From Ralstonia pickettii DTP0602 (GTDB lineage Bacteria; Pseudomonadota; Gammaproteobacteria; Burkholderiales; Burkholderiaceae): 64,000 nt of DNA. The notes beneath the pieces are model-generated. The model saw nothing but the letters and a program-made list of their open reading frames with translations. It did not search any database and was not told the origin of the DNA. The position numbers were made by a program, and so were the translations under genes. The DNA lies in the NCBI GenBank assembly GCA_000471925.1, contig CP006667.1, positions 3,782,001-3,846,000 of the forward strand, written 5' to 3'. Shown one piece after another: positions 52,198 through 64,000 of this stretch; the stretch's first letter is position 1; every line of letters begins with the position of its first letter.

Positions 52198-52713
52198 TCA
52201 GATGGCCTTGACGGCGGCCAGCCGGCGCATCAGCTGCTGCACGATATCGCGTTGCATGTCGCGGTACAGCTGCTGTTCTTCGTAGTCCTTGGCCAGCGTG
52301 TTGGCTTCGTTGTAGGTCAGGTCGCGCGTCAGTACCAGCTGCGACGGCGGGATCAGTTCCTTGCCGGCGGCGTCGCGCAGCCGGAAGACGAAGCGCTGTG
52401 TCAGGCGGTATTCGCGCACCACGCCTTCGGTCGTAATCGACAGGATCGACTTGGTGCGGCTGTCCTGCAGCACGTCCAGCAGCGCGTCGGCTTCCTTCTG
52501 GTCTGCCACCACCTGGGTGTCAGACCCGCCGCGGATGGCGCGACGCAGGTCGGCGCCCATCAGCGAATTGGGCGGAATCCCGATATAGAGCCGCTTGAAC
52601 GCGAAATCCGCGTTGCCGCGCATGTGGAAGCCGCAGCCGGCCAGCAGGCCCATTGCCGGCACCGCCAGCATTGCCGCGAGCACCTTGCGGCGCCCCATGT
52701 TCAGTCGCTTCAT
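52198..52713 (-). CDS. lptE: LPS-assembly lipoprotein LptE
   Basis: Outer-membrane lipoprotein that plugs the LptD barrel for lipopolysaccharide export, 171 residues. Signal peptide with lipobox LLAGC (Cys27) then GFHMRGNADFAFKRLYIGIP, the LptE opening. It lies between leuS and holA on one strand, as in many Proteobacteria. Upstream in-frame starts are not needed. Confidence 0.94.
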   Translation of the reverse strand: MKRLNMGRRKVLAAMLAVPAMGLLAGCGFHMRGNADFAFKRLYIGIPPNSLMGADLRRAIRGGSDTQVVADQKEADALLDVLQDSRTKSILSITTEGVVREYRLTQRFVFRLRDAAGKELIPPSQLVLTRDLTYNEANTLAKDYEEQQLYRDMQRDIVQQLMRRLAAVKAI

Positions 52714-52752
52714 TCTTGGCGATTCCTTTCGCGCTTACCGGGCTCCAGGCCC

Positions 52753-55503
<2,751 letters not shown>

Positions 55504-55556
55504 TTATAACCGTGGGCGCAGGCCGGCTTGCGGCCCGTGCGCCTCACGGCTGCGCC

Positions 55557-56354
55557 TTACTTCAGGCCGAGCACGTCCTGCATGTCGAACAGGCCGGTGG
55601 GCTTGTCGGCCAGGAAACGGGCGGCGCGCACGGCACCGTCGGCATACGACTGGCGGCTGGACGACTTGTGGCTGATCTCGATGCGCTCGCCGATGCCGGC
55701 GAACATCACGGTATGGTCTCCGACGATATCGCCGCCGCGCACGGTGGCAAAGCCGATCGAATTGGGATCGCGCTCGCCGGTATGGCCTTCGCGGGCATAG
55801 ACGGCGCAGGTCTTCAGGTCGCGCCCGAGCGCATCGGCGATCACTTCGCCCATTTTCAGCGCGGTGCCGGACGGGGCATCGACCTTGAAGCGGTGGTGGG
55901 CCTCGATCACCTCGATGTCATAGCCGCTCGACAGCAGCTTGGCCGCCACTTCCAGCAGCTTGAAGGTGGCATTTACGCCCACGCTCATGTTCGCGGCAAA
56001 GACGATGCCGACCGACTTCGCGCCCTCGGCCAGCGCGGACTTGCCGGCGTCGTCGAAGCCGGTGGTGCCGATCACCATCTTCACGCCCAGCTTCTTTGCC
56101 ACTTCCAGGTGCGCCAGCGTGCCTTCGGGACGGGTGAAGTCGATCAGGCAGTCGGCCCCCTTCAGGCAGGCTTCCACGTCGGCGGTGATGGCCACGCCGG
56201 TATGGCGGCCCAGCAGCAGGCCCGCGTCCTGGCCCAGCGCCGGCGATCCCGGCACGTCGAGCGCGCCCGCCAGGCTCACGCCCTCGGTGTTCAGCACGTG
56301 TTCGATCAGCATGCGGCCCATGCGGCCGGATGCGCCTGCGATGGCGATGTTCAT
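55557..56354 (-). CDS. dapB: 4-hydroxy-tetrahydrodipicolinate reductase
   Basis: NAD(P)H-dependent step of lysine and diaminopimelate synthesis, 265 residues. N-terminal nucleotide motif [14 protein letters not shown] (3-16), GTTGFD at 96-101, and the catalytic [20 protein letters not shown] with H153/H154 and K157. bamE lies upstream in the same direction (110-base gap). Confidence 0.97.
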   Translation of the reverse strand: MNIAIAGASGRMGRMLIEHVLNTEGVSLAGALDVPGSPALGQDAGLLLGRHTGVAITADVEACLKGADCLIDFTRPEGTLAHLEVAKKLGVKMVIGTTGFDDAGKSALAEGAKSVGIVFAANMSVGVNATFKLLEVAAKLLSSGYDIEVIEAHHRFKVDAPSGTALKMGEVIADALGRDLKTCAVYAREGHTGERDPNSIGFATVRGGDIVGDHTVMFAGIGERIEISHKSSSRQSYADGAVRAARFLADKPTGLFDMQDVLGLK

Positions 56355-56400
56355 GGTGTCTGGCTCAGCGGAATGTGCGCAATGCGCGGAAAGTGAACGA

Positions 56401-56454
56401 GCCGGTCATGCCTGACCGGCCCGGAAAACTGGGGCGCGCCGCTGCCGGCGCGCC
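56401..56454 (-). terminator. Pair of hairpins between bamE and dapB
   Basis: GCCGGTCA-TGCC-TGACCGGC (56401-56420) and GGCGCGCC-GCTGCC-GGCGCGCC (56433-56454), each perfect, in the 110-base spacer. No T-runs, so attenuation or RNA stabilisation rather than classical termination is possible. Confidence 0.4.
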
Positions 56455-56464
56455 ATGCGGCGGA

Positions 56465-57109
56465 TCAGTTGGCCGGCTTGGCGGCCTCGGCCGGCACGCT
56501 GGCCGGTGCCGGGGCGGCGGCTGCCGGTGCGGCAGCTTCAGCCGCCGGAGCCGCTGCCCCCGCGGCCGCTTCCGGCGCAGGCTGCTGTACCTGCCGCGGC
56601 ACGAAGTTCTCCACCGTGGTCTGCGGCTCGGCCTGGGCGGTCGCCGCGCTGGTGGTGGAGATCTTGCCCGGCGTCTGGTCCTTCAGCGCCTTCTTCATGC
56701 CGTCGATTTCGGCGATCAGCTCGTATTCGGAGGGCAGCTCGTCGCCGCCAAACTTGACCAGCCGGTCGCCATCGAAGAACACCGTATAGCGGCGCTGCTG
56801 TACCACCGAGGCATTGCCGCGGCGGAACGAAAACACGTAGTCCCAGCGGTTGGCGTGGAACACATCGGTCAGCAGCGGCGTGCCGAGCAGGAACTTGACC
56901 TGGTCGCGCGTCATGCCTTCGCGCAACTGCGAGGCGGCTTCGCGCGAGACAAAGTTGCCCTGCACAATATTGATCCGGTACGGCGTGATGGCGTTGGCTA
57001 CCTTGCGCGAGGTGGAATCGTAGGCCGAACAGGCGCCGGCCAGCAGGGCCGCGGCCAGCAGGGAAACAACCAGCGTCGGGCGCATGGCGGACGAACGGGT
57101 ATAACGCAT
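56465..57109 (-). CDS. bamE: Outer-membrane assembly lipoprotein BamE with Ala/Pro-rich tail
   Basis: Component of the beta-barrel assembly machine. The signal peptide has a lipobox-like AGAC with Cys27. The BamE (SmpA/OmlA) core REGMTRDQVKFLLGTPLLTD and RWDYVFSFRRG is clear. Length is 214 residues against about 113 in E. coli; the excess is a C-terminal low-complexity tail of Ala, Pro and Glu after residue 150. An alternative ATG at 57085 would shorten the N-terminus by 8. It is divergent from fur, a conserved arrangement in Betaproteobacteria. Confidence 0.94.
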   Translation of the reverse strand: MRYTRSSAMRPTLVVSLLAAALLAGACSAYDSTSRKVANAITPYRINIVQGNFVSREAASQLREGMTRDQVKFLLGTPLLTDVFHANRWDYVFSFRRGNASVVQQRRYTVFFDGDRLVKFGGDELPSEYELIAEIDGMKKALKDQTPGKISTTSAATAQAEPQTTVENFVPRQVQQPAPEAAAGAAAPAAEAAAPAAAAPAPASVPAEAAKPAN

Positions 57110-57342
57110 GTATCTCGCTTCCGGGGAGGGAAAGGAAAAGTGCCGCGGGCCGGAACAACGCAGGCGCCAGATGCGCCGGTTGCACCACATGCGCACGGGG
57201 CGCCTGCCGCGGCAACCACATGGGAAGGCAACGCTGCCTGGCGCGGGATGCCTGGCTCGGACATCACGGCCGCGGGCGACTTTTGCTGCCAAAACCCTTA
57301 TGATTCAACTATCGAGACATTGTACTCTAGGGAGTCACGCCC

Positions 57343-57774
57343 ATGCCGAGTCCGGCTGACCTCAAGAACATCGGCCTGAAGGCAACCGTGCCCAGGCTGA
57401 AGATTCTTGAAATTTTTCAGACCAGCGAACAGCGGCACCTGAGCGCGGAAGACGTCTACCGTATCCTGCTGAACGAGCATATGGATATCGGCCTGGCCAC
57501 CGTTTACCGCGTGCTGACGCAGTTCGAGCAGGCTGGCCTGCTGTCGCGCAACAACTTCGAATCGGGAAAGGCGATTTTCGAACTCAACGAAGGCAAGCAC
57601 CATGACCATCTGGTGTGCCTCGACTGCGGCCGTGTTGAGGAATTCTTCGATTCCGAGATCGAGCACCGCCAGCAAAGCATCGCGCGCGAGCGCGGCTTTA
57701 CCTTGCAGGAACACGCACTTTCGCTGTACGGCAACTGCACCAAAACAAACTGTCCCCACAGACCCAAACGATAA
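57343..57774 (+). CDS. fur: Ferric uptake regulator Fur
   Basis: Iron-responsive repressor, 143 residues. Winged-helix DNA-binding part with [15 protein letters not shown] and [20 protein letters not shown], then the metal-binding dimer domain with [17 protein letters not shown] and a second cysteine pair in NCTKTNCPH. Divergent from bamE by about 230 bases; a strong palindromic terminator follows. Confidence 0.97.
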   Translation: MPSPADLKNIGLKATVPRLKILEIFQTSEQRHLSAEDVYRILLNEHMDIGLATVYRVLTQFEQAGLLSRNNFESGKAIFELNEGKHHDHLVCLDCGRVEEFFDSEIEHRQQSIARERGFTLQEHALSLYGNCTKTNCPHRPKR

Positions 57775-57801
57775 GCCGGCACGCCCCTCGCGGGAGATGA
57801 C

Positions 57802-57844
57802 GGCCATAAAAAAACCGGCGCCTGGCGCCGGTTTTTTTATGGCC
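57802..57844. terminator. Bidirectional terminator between fur and phcA
   Basis: Perfect palindrome with 21-base arms (GGCCATAAAAAAACCGGCGC... and complement) and T-runs on both sides, between convergent genes. Confidence 0.92.
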
Positions 57845-57855
57845 ACGAGCCCCGC

Positions 57856-58851
57856 TCAGGGCGCCTGCAGGTCCTGCAGATCCTGCTCGGTCACCACGCG
57901 CGCCGGACGTGCCGGCGGCAGGCCGACGAACTCACCCACCACCTGGCGGAACAGGCTGCGCGCCCACACCAGCATCGGGTGGGTATTGCGGCTGCGGTGC
58001 CAGAACATGTTCAGGCCCAGTGTTGTGTTCAGCTCCGCTGGCAGATGGAAGGCCTTCAGCCCGTAGGTCTCGCAGGCCATGTCCTTGGTCAGCGCGTTGA
58101 CCGTGAAGATCATGTCGGTCTGCGCGGCCAACTCGGCCTGGGCGCGCCAGGAATGCACGGTCAGCGTCGCGTTGCGCTTGAGCCCGCGCTGCTGCAGCGC
58201 GTAGTCGAGCGGGATCAGCGACGGCGCCGGGCGCCCCGCACCACCGGAATGCGCCATGAAGATATGGCCACAATCCAGGTATTGCTCGAGCGTGCAGTGG
58301 TTCTTCAGTACTGGATGATTCTTGCGCGCGCAAACCCACAGGTTCAGCGACGTCACCATCTCCTCGACGATTTCCGGATGCCGGGTCGGGAACGGCGAAA
58401 ATGCCAGGTCGAGCTCATTGGCGCGCATCGAAGCCACGTCGGTTTCCCAGGAATGGGACTCGACCAGCTTGATATGCAGGTCCGGCGCCAGTTGCTTGAT
58501 GCGCAGCACGAAGCGGTTAAATACGGTATCGCCGAGCTCAGCGGCAAAGCCGATGCTCAGCGTGCCGGTGGCGATGGCCGGATCGAAATTGTCCGCGTCA
58601 CCCTCGTTAATCGACGACCACAGGTCCAGCATGTCGCGGATCTTGGGGCCCAGCTCGAGCGCGCGCGGCGTCGGTGTAAGGCCGTGCGGAACGCGGATGA
58701 AGAGTGGATCGTCAAAGATTTCGCGCAGCCTGCCCAGCGAATGCGACACCGCGGGCGCAGTCATATGCATTTTTTCCGCGACGTAAGTGGCGTTCCGCTT
58801 ACTCAGCAGCTCGGTGAAGATCACTAAAAGCTTTGTGTCTACGTTCACCAT
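57856..58851 (-). CDS. phcA: LysR regulator PhcA, output regulator of the Phc quorum system
   Basis: LysR-type regulator of 331 residues. The N-terminal HTH region (VNVDTKLLVIFTELLSKRNA, then KMHMTAPAVSHSLGRLREIF) and the effector-domain stretch FPTRHPEIVEEMV match, to my recollection, R. solanacearum PhcA, a global activator and repressor of virulence and exopolysaccharide genes. It would respond to PhcB-made signal through PhcS/PhcR/PhcQ encoded at 30.8-35.7 kb. ATG at 58851 has a weak ribosome site. It lies divergent from a flavin reductase gene across an unusually AT-rich 285-base spacer. Confidence 0.85.
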   Translation of the reverse strand: MVNVDTKLLVIFTELLSKRNATYVAEKMHMTAPAVSHSLGRLREIFDDPLFIRVPHGLTPTPRALELGPKIRDMLDLWSSINEGDADNFDPAIATGTLSIGFAAELGDTVFNRFVLRIKQLAPDLHIKLVESHSWETDVASMRANELDLAFSPFPTRHPEIVEEMVTSLNLWVCARKNHPVLKNHCTLEQYLDCGHIFMAHSGGAGRPAPSLIPLDYALQQRGLKRNATLTVHSWRAQAELAAQTDMIFTVNALTKDMACETYGLKAFHLPAELNTTLGLNMFWHRSRNTHPMLVWARSLFRQVVGEFVGLPPARPARVVTEQDLQDLQAP

Positions 58852-59136
58852 GATCAGGCCCCGGTCAGATTTTTCTTAGCAAAGATGGCCCCACCACTTG
58901 CGCTGGCTGCACATCAGATTTCAACGACGTCTTAATAGTGTAAGAGGAAAAAACAAGCTCGGAAAGCAAATTCGGCATTTTCGAAGTGACTGTCGAGGTC
59001 ATTTTTCTGAAAAATGCGGAAATTTTTAGGGTATTGCCTGCATATAGGGACAATTTCCGGACTCCAGCAACCAATATACGGTGGGGGTATATTGACGATC
59101 GGTCTTCCATTTTTATCATTCTTTTCTGACGACATC
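58852..59136. promoter_or_regulatory. AT-rich divergent control region of phcA and the flavin reductase
   Basis: Clearly richer in A+T than flanking DNA, with T-runs and a CATTTTT-CTG-AAAAATG palindrome (59000-59016). No ORF of note. It should hold both promoters and the LysR-type box at 59072-59094. Confidence 0.6.
59072..59094. promoter_or_regulatory. Candidate LysR-type operator (ATAC-N7-GTAT)
   Basis: Perfect 8-bp inverted repeat CAATATAC-N7-GTATATTG, containing the LysR-family consensus ATAC-N7-GTAT. It lies 43 bases upstream of the flavin reductase ATG and 220 bases upstream of the phcA ATG, between a LysR regulator gene and its divergent neighbour. Confidence 0.6.
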
Positions 59137-59766
59137 ATGTCCGACCCCGCGCCCGCTCCCGCACATTTCCGCCTTCCCGTCGAACTGCCGAAAGCCTATC
59201 GCCTGCTCAATCACGGCCCGACCGTGCTGGTCAGTGCCGCAGCCGGCGGCAAGCGCAATATCATGGCCGCCGCCTGGGCCATGCCGCTGGATTTCTCTCC
59301 ACCCAAGGTGGCGGTGGTGCTGGACAAGAGCACCTGGACCCGCAAGCTGTTGGAAGAGAGCGGCGAATTCGTGCTGCAGGTGCCTACCGTGAGCCAGGTC
59401 GACCTGACCGAGACGCTCGGCTCGAGCTCCGGCCTGGCGCTGATGGAGCAGGATGGTACCGACAAGTTCGACGCTTACGGGCTAGGGACTTTCACTGGCA
59501 TGACGGTCGGCGCGCCGCTGCTCGAGGGCTGCGCCGCCTGGCTGGAATGCCGGCTGCTGCACGAGCCAGCCACACAGCAGACCTACGACCTGTTCCTCGG
59601 CGAGGTCGTCGCCGCACAGGCGGACTCGCGCGTGTTCAGCAACGGGCGCTGGCATTTCGACGGGCATGACGGACTGCGCACCATCCACCACGTGGCCGGC
59701 GGCCATTTCCTGGTCGATGGCGCGGCGGTCGATGCGCGGCCGCTGGCGCCCCGCCCGGCCGGCTGA
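59137..59766 (+). CDS. Flavin reductase family protein (FMN-binding split barrel)
   Basis: Predicted FMN-binding protein of 209 residues. The conserved core is visible: VLVSAAAGGKRNIMAAAWAMP and PPKVAVVLDKSTWTRKLLEE, then GCAAWLECRLLHEP. ATG at 59137 is chosen; an in-frame extension to 59014 crosses the AT-rich control region. It is divergent from phcA and is followed by a strong terminator, so it is monocistronic. Partner enzyme not evident. Confidence 0.9.
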   Translation: MSDPAPAPAHFRLPVELPKAYRLLNHGPTVLVSAAAGGKRNIMAAAWAMPLDFSPPKVAVVLDKSTWTRKLLEESGEFVLQVPTVSQVDLTETLGSSSGLALMEQDGTDKFDAYGLGTFTGMTVGAPLLEGCAAWLECRLLHEPATQQTYDLFLGEVVAAQADSRVFSNGRWHFDGHDGLRTIHHVAGGHFLVDGAAVDARPLAPRPAG

Positions 59767-59786
59767 TATCCCGCTTGTGCAAAAAG

Positions 59787-59812
59787 AAAAACGCGCCCGA
59801 AGGCGCGTTTTT
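59787..59812. terminator. Bidirectional terminator, flavin reductase / gap
   Basis: Perfect 11-bp arms AAAAACGCGCC / GGCGCGTTTTT with a CGAA loop, between convergent genes. Confidence 0.9.
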
Positions 59813-59832
59813 CATTCCGCAAGACTGCAGGG

Positions 59833-60915
<1,083 letters not shown>

Positions 60916-62949
60916 TTAGATAAGGGTGTCCTTCACCGTTCGGACAACGTTCTCGACGGTAAAGCCGAAGTGCTTGAACAGCACACCGGCCGGGGCCGAT
61001 TCACCAAAGGTGTCGATGCCCACCACCGCTTGGACCTGGTACTTCCACCAGAAGTCCGTCACTCCCGCCTCGACGGCCACGCGCGGCACGCCGGCCGGCA
61101 GCACGCTGGCCTTGTAGGCGCTGTCCTGCTTGTCGAACACGGTGGTAGCCGGGATCGAGACCACGCGCACGTGCACGCCTTCCGCTGCCAGCTGATCGGC
61201 GGTGCCGACGGCCAGGCCGACTTCCGAGCCGGTGGCCAGGACCACGGCGTCCGGACGGCCGGTGTCCGGGTTGACGCTGTCGCGCAGCACGTAGCCGCCG
61301 CGTGCGATATTGGCGCGGGTGGCCTCGTCGCGGCGCTGGAACGGCAGGTTCTGGCGGCTGAAGATCAGGCAGCTCGGACCGTTCTCGCGGCGGATCGCCT
61401 CGGCCCAGGCCACCGCGGTCTCGGTGGTGTCGGCGGTACGCCAGACGTCCATGTTCGGGATCAGGCGCAGGCTGGCGACGTGCTCGATCGACTGGTGGGT
61501 CGGGCCGTCTTCGCCGAGGCCGATCGAGTCATGGGTGAAGACGAACAGCGAGCGGATCTTCATCAGCGCCGCCATGCGCAGCGCATTGCGGCTGTAATCC
61601 GAGAAAGTCAGGAAGGTCGCACCGTAGGGGATGTAGCCACCATGCAGCGCAATGCCGTTCATGACGGCGCTCATGCCGAACTCGCGCACGCCGTAGTTGA
61701 TGTGGTTGCCCCAGCCATCGACGCGCACGGGCTTGGTGCCCGACCAGTTGGTCAGGTTCGAGCCGGTCAGGTCGGCCGAGCCGCCGAGGAACTCGGGCAG
61801 CACCGGAGCGACGGCTTCGATGGTGTTCTGGCTGGCCTTCCGGGTGGCGATGGTTTCGGCCTTGTCCTCGCACTTGGCGATAAAGGCTTCCACCGCAGCG
61901 TCGAACGAACCGGGCAGCTCGCCCTTCATGCGGCGGCGGAATTCGCCGGCTTCATACGGATGGCGCTCGGCGTAGGCATCGAACAGCGCGTTCCAGGCGC
62001 GCTCCAGCGCCTGGCCGTTGGCCTTGGCGTCCCAGGCGTCGTAGACGTCGCCCGGCACTTCGAACGGGGCGTGGGCCCAGCCCAGCGCCTCGCGCGTGGC
62101 CAGCACTTCGGCGCCGCCCAGCGGGGCGCCGTGCACGTCGTGGCCGCCTTCCTTGTTCGGGGCGCCCTTGCCGATCTTGGTGCGGCAGCAGATCAGGGTC
62201 GGCTTGTCGCTGGCCCTGGCCTGCGAGATGGCCATGTCGACGGCGGTCACGTCATGACCGTCGATGCCGCGGATCACGTTCCAGCCGTAGGCTTCGAAAC
62301 GCTTCGGGGTATCGTCGGCAAACCAGTGCACCACGTCGCCGTCGATCGAGATGCCGTTGTCGTCCCACAGCGCAATTAGCTTATTAAGCTTCAGCGTGCC
62401 GGCCAGCGAGCAGGCCTCATGGCTGATGCCTTCCATCAGGCAGCCATCGCCCAGGAAGACATAGGTGTGGTGGTTGACGATGTCGAAGCCGGGGCGGTTG
62501 AATTCTTCACCCAGCAGGCGTTCGGCCAGTGCCATGCCGACCGCGTTGGTGATGCCCTGGCCGAGCGGGCCGGTGGTGGTTTCCACGCCCGGGGTGATGC
62601 CATATTCCGGGTGGCCGGCGGTCTTGCTGTGCAGCTGGCGGAAGTTCTTCAGCTCTTCGACCGGCAGGTCATAGCCAGTCAGGTGCAGCAGCGCGTAGAT
62701 CAGCATCGAGCCGTGGCCGTTGGACAGCACGAAGCGGTCGCGGTCGGCCCAATGCGGATTGGTCGGGTTGTGCTTCAGGTGCCGGCCCCACAGCGCCACG
62801 GCGATATCTGCCATGCCCATCGGCGCACCGGGGTGGCCGGAATTGGCTTGCTGGACGGCGTCCATGGCAAGCACGCGGATGGCATCGGCCATCAGCTTGG
62901 CGGGCTGGGAAGCAAAAGGACTTGTTGCGGGATGGGCAAGGGCGGACAT
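60916..62949 (-). CDS. tkt: Transketolase
   Basis: Thiamine-diphosphate enzyme of the pentose-phosphate and Calvin pathways, 677 residues. TPP motif [19 protein letters not shown]-terminal [20 protein letters not shown], and C-terminal Transketolase_C with [18 protein letters not shown]. The catalytic-domain segment [20 protein letters not shown] is intact. It is followed by gap on the same strand. Confidence 0.97.
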   Translation of the reverse strand: MSALAHPATSPFASQPAKLMADAIRVLAMDAVQQANSGHPGAPMGMADIAVALWGRHLKHNPTNPHWADRDRFVLSNGHGSMLIYALLHLTGYDLPVEELKNFRQLHSKTAGHPEYGITPGVETTTGPLGQGITNAVGMALAERLLGEEFNRPGFDIVNHHTYVFLGDGCLMEGISHEACSLAGTLKLNKLIALWDDNGISIDGDVVHWFADDTPKRFEAYGWNVIRGIDGHDVTAVDMAISQARASDKPTLICCRTKIGKGAPNKEGGHDVHGAPLGGAEVLATREALGWAHAPFEVPGDVYDAWDAKANGQALERAWNALFDAYAERHPYEAGEFRRRMKGELPGSFDAAVEAFIAKCEDKAETIATRKASQNTIEAVAPVLPEFLGGSADLTGSNLTNWSGTKPVRVDGWGNHINYGVREFGMSAVMNGIALHGGYIPYGATFLTFSDYSRNALRMAALMKIRSLFVFTHDSIGLGEDGPTHQSIEHVASLRLIPNMDVWRTADTTETAVAWAEAIRRENGPSCLIFSRQNLPFQRRDEATRANIARGGYVLRDSVNPDTGRPDAVVLATGSEVGLAVGTADQLAAEGVHVRVVSIPATTVFDKQDSAYKASVLPAGVPRVAVEAGVTDFWWKYQVQAVVGIDTFGESAPAGVLFKHFGFTVENVVRTVKDTLI

Positions 62950-63275
62950 GCGGGCTGGACGGAGACGGTGAGCGGGCGTGGGCCTGACGGCGGGAAAACC
63001 GCAATTTTAGCAGAAGCTAGGTGGTTTTCCGGACCGGCCGGCGCGGCTAACGGGTGGGTGGGACGCTCTACCGCCGGTGCCGGCGATGCCGCTCACCTGC
63101 CCCAGCCATCCTGTCGGAACTATCCGAGCGTGAACATGCCTGATACTCCACCTATGCAGCGACGCCCCCGCCGCTGCACCGCACTTCGACAGCGCAAGCC
63201 CGCACGCGTAAGATGCACACTCGCACCGCGCGGCGCGCCAGCCGCGCCGGGTTTCCCGCATTCCAGGAGACGATC
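62950..63275. other. Divergent tkt / VOC intergenic region
   Basis: About 326 bases, GC-rich, with no credible ORF, hairpin or repeat that I can support. It presumably carries the promoters of tkt (minus) and the VOC gene (plus). Confidence 0.4.
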
Positions 63276-63704
63276 ATGACCAGACCGGCCAACACCCCCT
63301 GGCTCACCCCCTACCTGACCGTCGCCAACGGCCGCGTCGCGCTGGACTTCTACAGCCGCGCCTTCGGCTTCACCGCCGGCCATGTGGTCGATGAAAACGG
63401 CGTGCCGACCCACGCAGAGATGCACTACCAGGGCCAGTTGGTGGTGATGTTCGCGCCCGAGGGCGCCTGGGGCAGCACCGCGCGCACGCCGCGCTCGCTG
63501 GGCGTGGAATGCCCGCAGACCTTCTATGTCTATTGCGACGATGTCGACGCAATGCACCAGCGCGCGATCGACGCCGGCGCGGTCAGCCTGATGGCGCCGG
63601 CCGACCAGTTCTGGGGCGACCGCTACTGCATGGTCGAGGATCCCGACGGCTACCGCTGGGGTTTCGGCAAGCCGCTGGAACAATCGGCGGGGCAGGCAGG
63701 CTGA
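63276..63704 (+). CDS. VOC family protein (PhnB-like)
   Basis: Vicinal oxygen chelate fold protein of 142 residues of the PhnB/glyoxalase-like type. It opens with TPYLTVANGRVALDFYSRAF and ends with WGDRYCMVEDPDGYRWGF, both family hallmarks; metal-ligand-like H/E residues (THAEMHYQGQ) are present. ATG at 63276 follows AGGAG. Its stop overlaps the rsmE start (TGATG). Substrate unknown. Confidence 0.9.
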   Translation: MTRPANTPWLTPYLTVANGRVALDFYSRAFGFTAGHVVDENGVPTHAEMHYQGQLVVMFAPEGAWGSTARTPRSLGVECPQTFYVYCDDVDAMHQRAIDAGAVSLMAPADQFWGDRYCMVEDPDGYRWGFGKPLEQSAGQAG

Positions 63705-64000
63705 TGGCTCCGCGTTTCTTCGTCGGCGGCACGGAGGCGGTCCTGGCCGCCGAATCCGACTTTTCTCTTCCCGAACTCGTGGTACGCCACGCCCAGGTGC
63801 TGCGCCTGGCGCCGGGCGATGCCATTACGCTGTTCGACGGCCGCGGCGGCAGCCATGCGGCCACGCTGGTCGAACTGGGCAAGCGCCACGCCGTCGCGCG
63901 CATCGGCGCGCATGACACCGCAGAGGCCGAACCGCCCTTCCGCGTCACGCTGGCGCAGGGCCTGGCGGGTGGCGACAAGATGGACTGGCTGATCGAGAAG
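63704..64000 (+). CDS. rsmE: 16S rRNA (uracil-1498-N3)-methyltransferase RsmE, 5' part
   Basis: First 99 codons only; the rest lies beyond the window. The start APRFFVGG and VVRHAQVLRLAPGDAITLFDG form the N-terminal PUA-like domain of RsmE, and FRVTLAQGLAGGDKMDWLIEK is the start of its SPOUT domain (the segment read as LAQ-L-KGDKMD in many homologues). One-base overlap with the preceding VOC gene. Confidence 0.9.
   Translation, partial: MAPRFFVGGTEAVLAAESDFSLPELVVRHAQVLRLAPGDAITLFDGRGGSHAATLVELGKRHAVARIGAHDTAEAEPPFRVTLAQGLAGGDKMDWLIEK

Overview
The window looks like a stretch of a betaproteobacterial main chromosome of the Cupriavidus/Ralstonia group. The signs are high G+C with strong G/C third-position bias (producing long antisense shadow frames), the gene order pilT-pilU / yggS-proC / ubiA, queA-tgt-yajC-secD-secF and bamE-dapB / fur, and above all a full set of homologues of the Ralstonia Phc quorum-sensing system. 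I place it in or near Cupriavidus from recall of gene content, not from a search. No tRNA, rRNA, insertion sequence, prophage or CRISPR array is visible.

Layout. 0-5.7 kb: 3' truncated dnaK (minus) with a heat-shock type promoter, a PduO-type cobalamin adenosyltransferase, then a plus-strand D-lactate dehydrogenase-like flavoprotein, a LysR regulator and an acetyltransferase. 5.9-12.0 kb: glycolate oxidase glcD-glcE-glcF with a voltage-gated potassium-type channel gene between glcD and glcE, followed by an lrgA/lrgB (cidA/cidB) pair. 12-19 kb: a VOC protein with a WYL regulator, glutathione peroxidase, twitching ATPases pilU and pilT, divergent yggS-proC, then ubiA. 18.8-24.6 kb (all minus): dps, a small membrane ORF, katA, oxyR and recG, an oxidative-stress block. 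24.9-30.7 kb (plus): queA, tgt, yajC, secD, secF.

30.8-35.7 kb (minus): the operon phcB-phcS-phcR-phcQ (fatty-acid methyl ester signal synthase, sensor kinase, REC-kinase hybrid, response regulator). 36-46 kb: two YceI proteins with a cytochrome b561, purB, a GST preceded by a 17-bp inverted repeat, mnmA-nudix, and pntAA-panD-pntAB-pntB with panD inside the transhydrogenase genes. 46-57 kb: an atypical response regulator, then minus-strand housekeeping genes (RlmL-like methyltransferase, DsbA-fold isomerase, hemJ, proA, holA, lptE, leuS, dapB, bamE) and divergent fur. 57.8-64 kb: phcA (the LysR regulator of the Phc system), a flavin reductase divergent from it across an AT-rich spacer holding a perfect LysR-type box, gap, tkt, a VOC protein and the 5' part of rsmE.

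The most striking content is the complete Phc cell-density circuit (phcBSRQ plus phcA) within 28 kb. Other noteworthy items are a candidate LysR box beside phcA, a kinase-linked methyltransferase with a PilZ-like N-terminus, the channel inside glcDEF, a response regulator with an enlarged receiver domain, and a family of dispersed CCCCTCTCCC hairpins.
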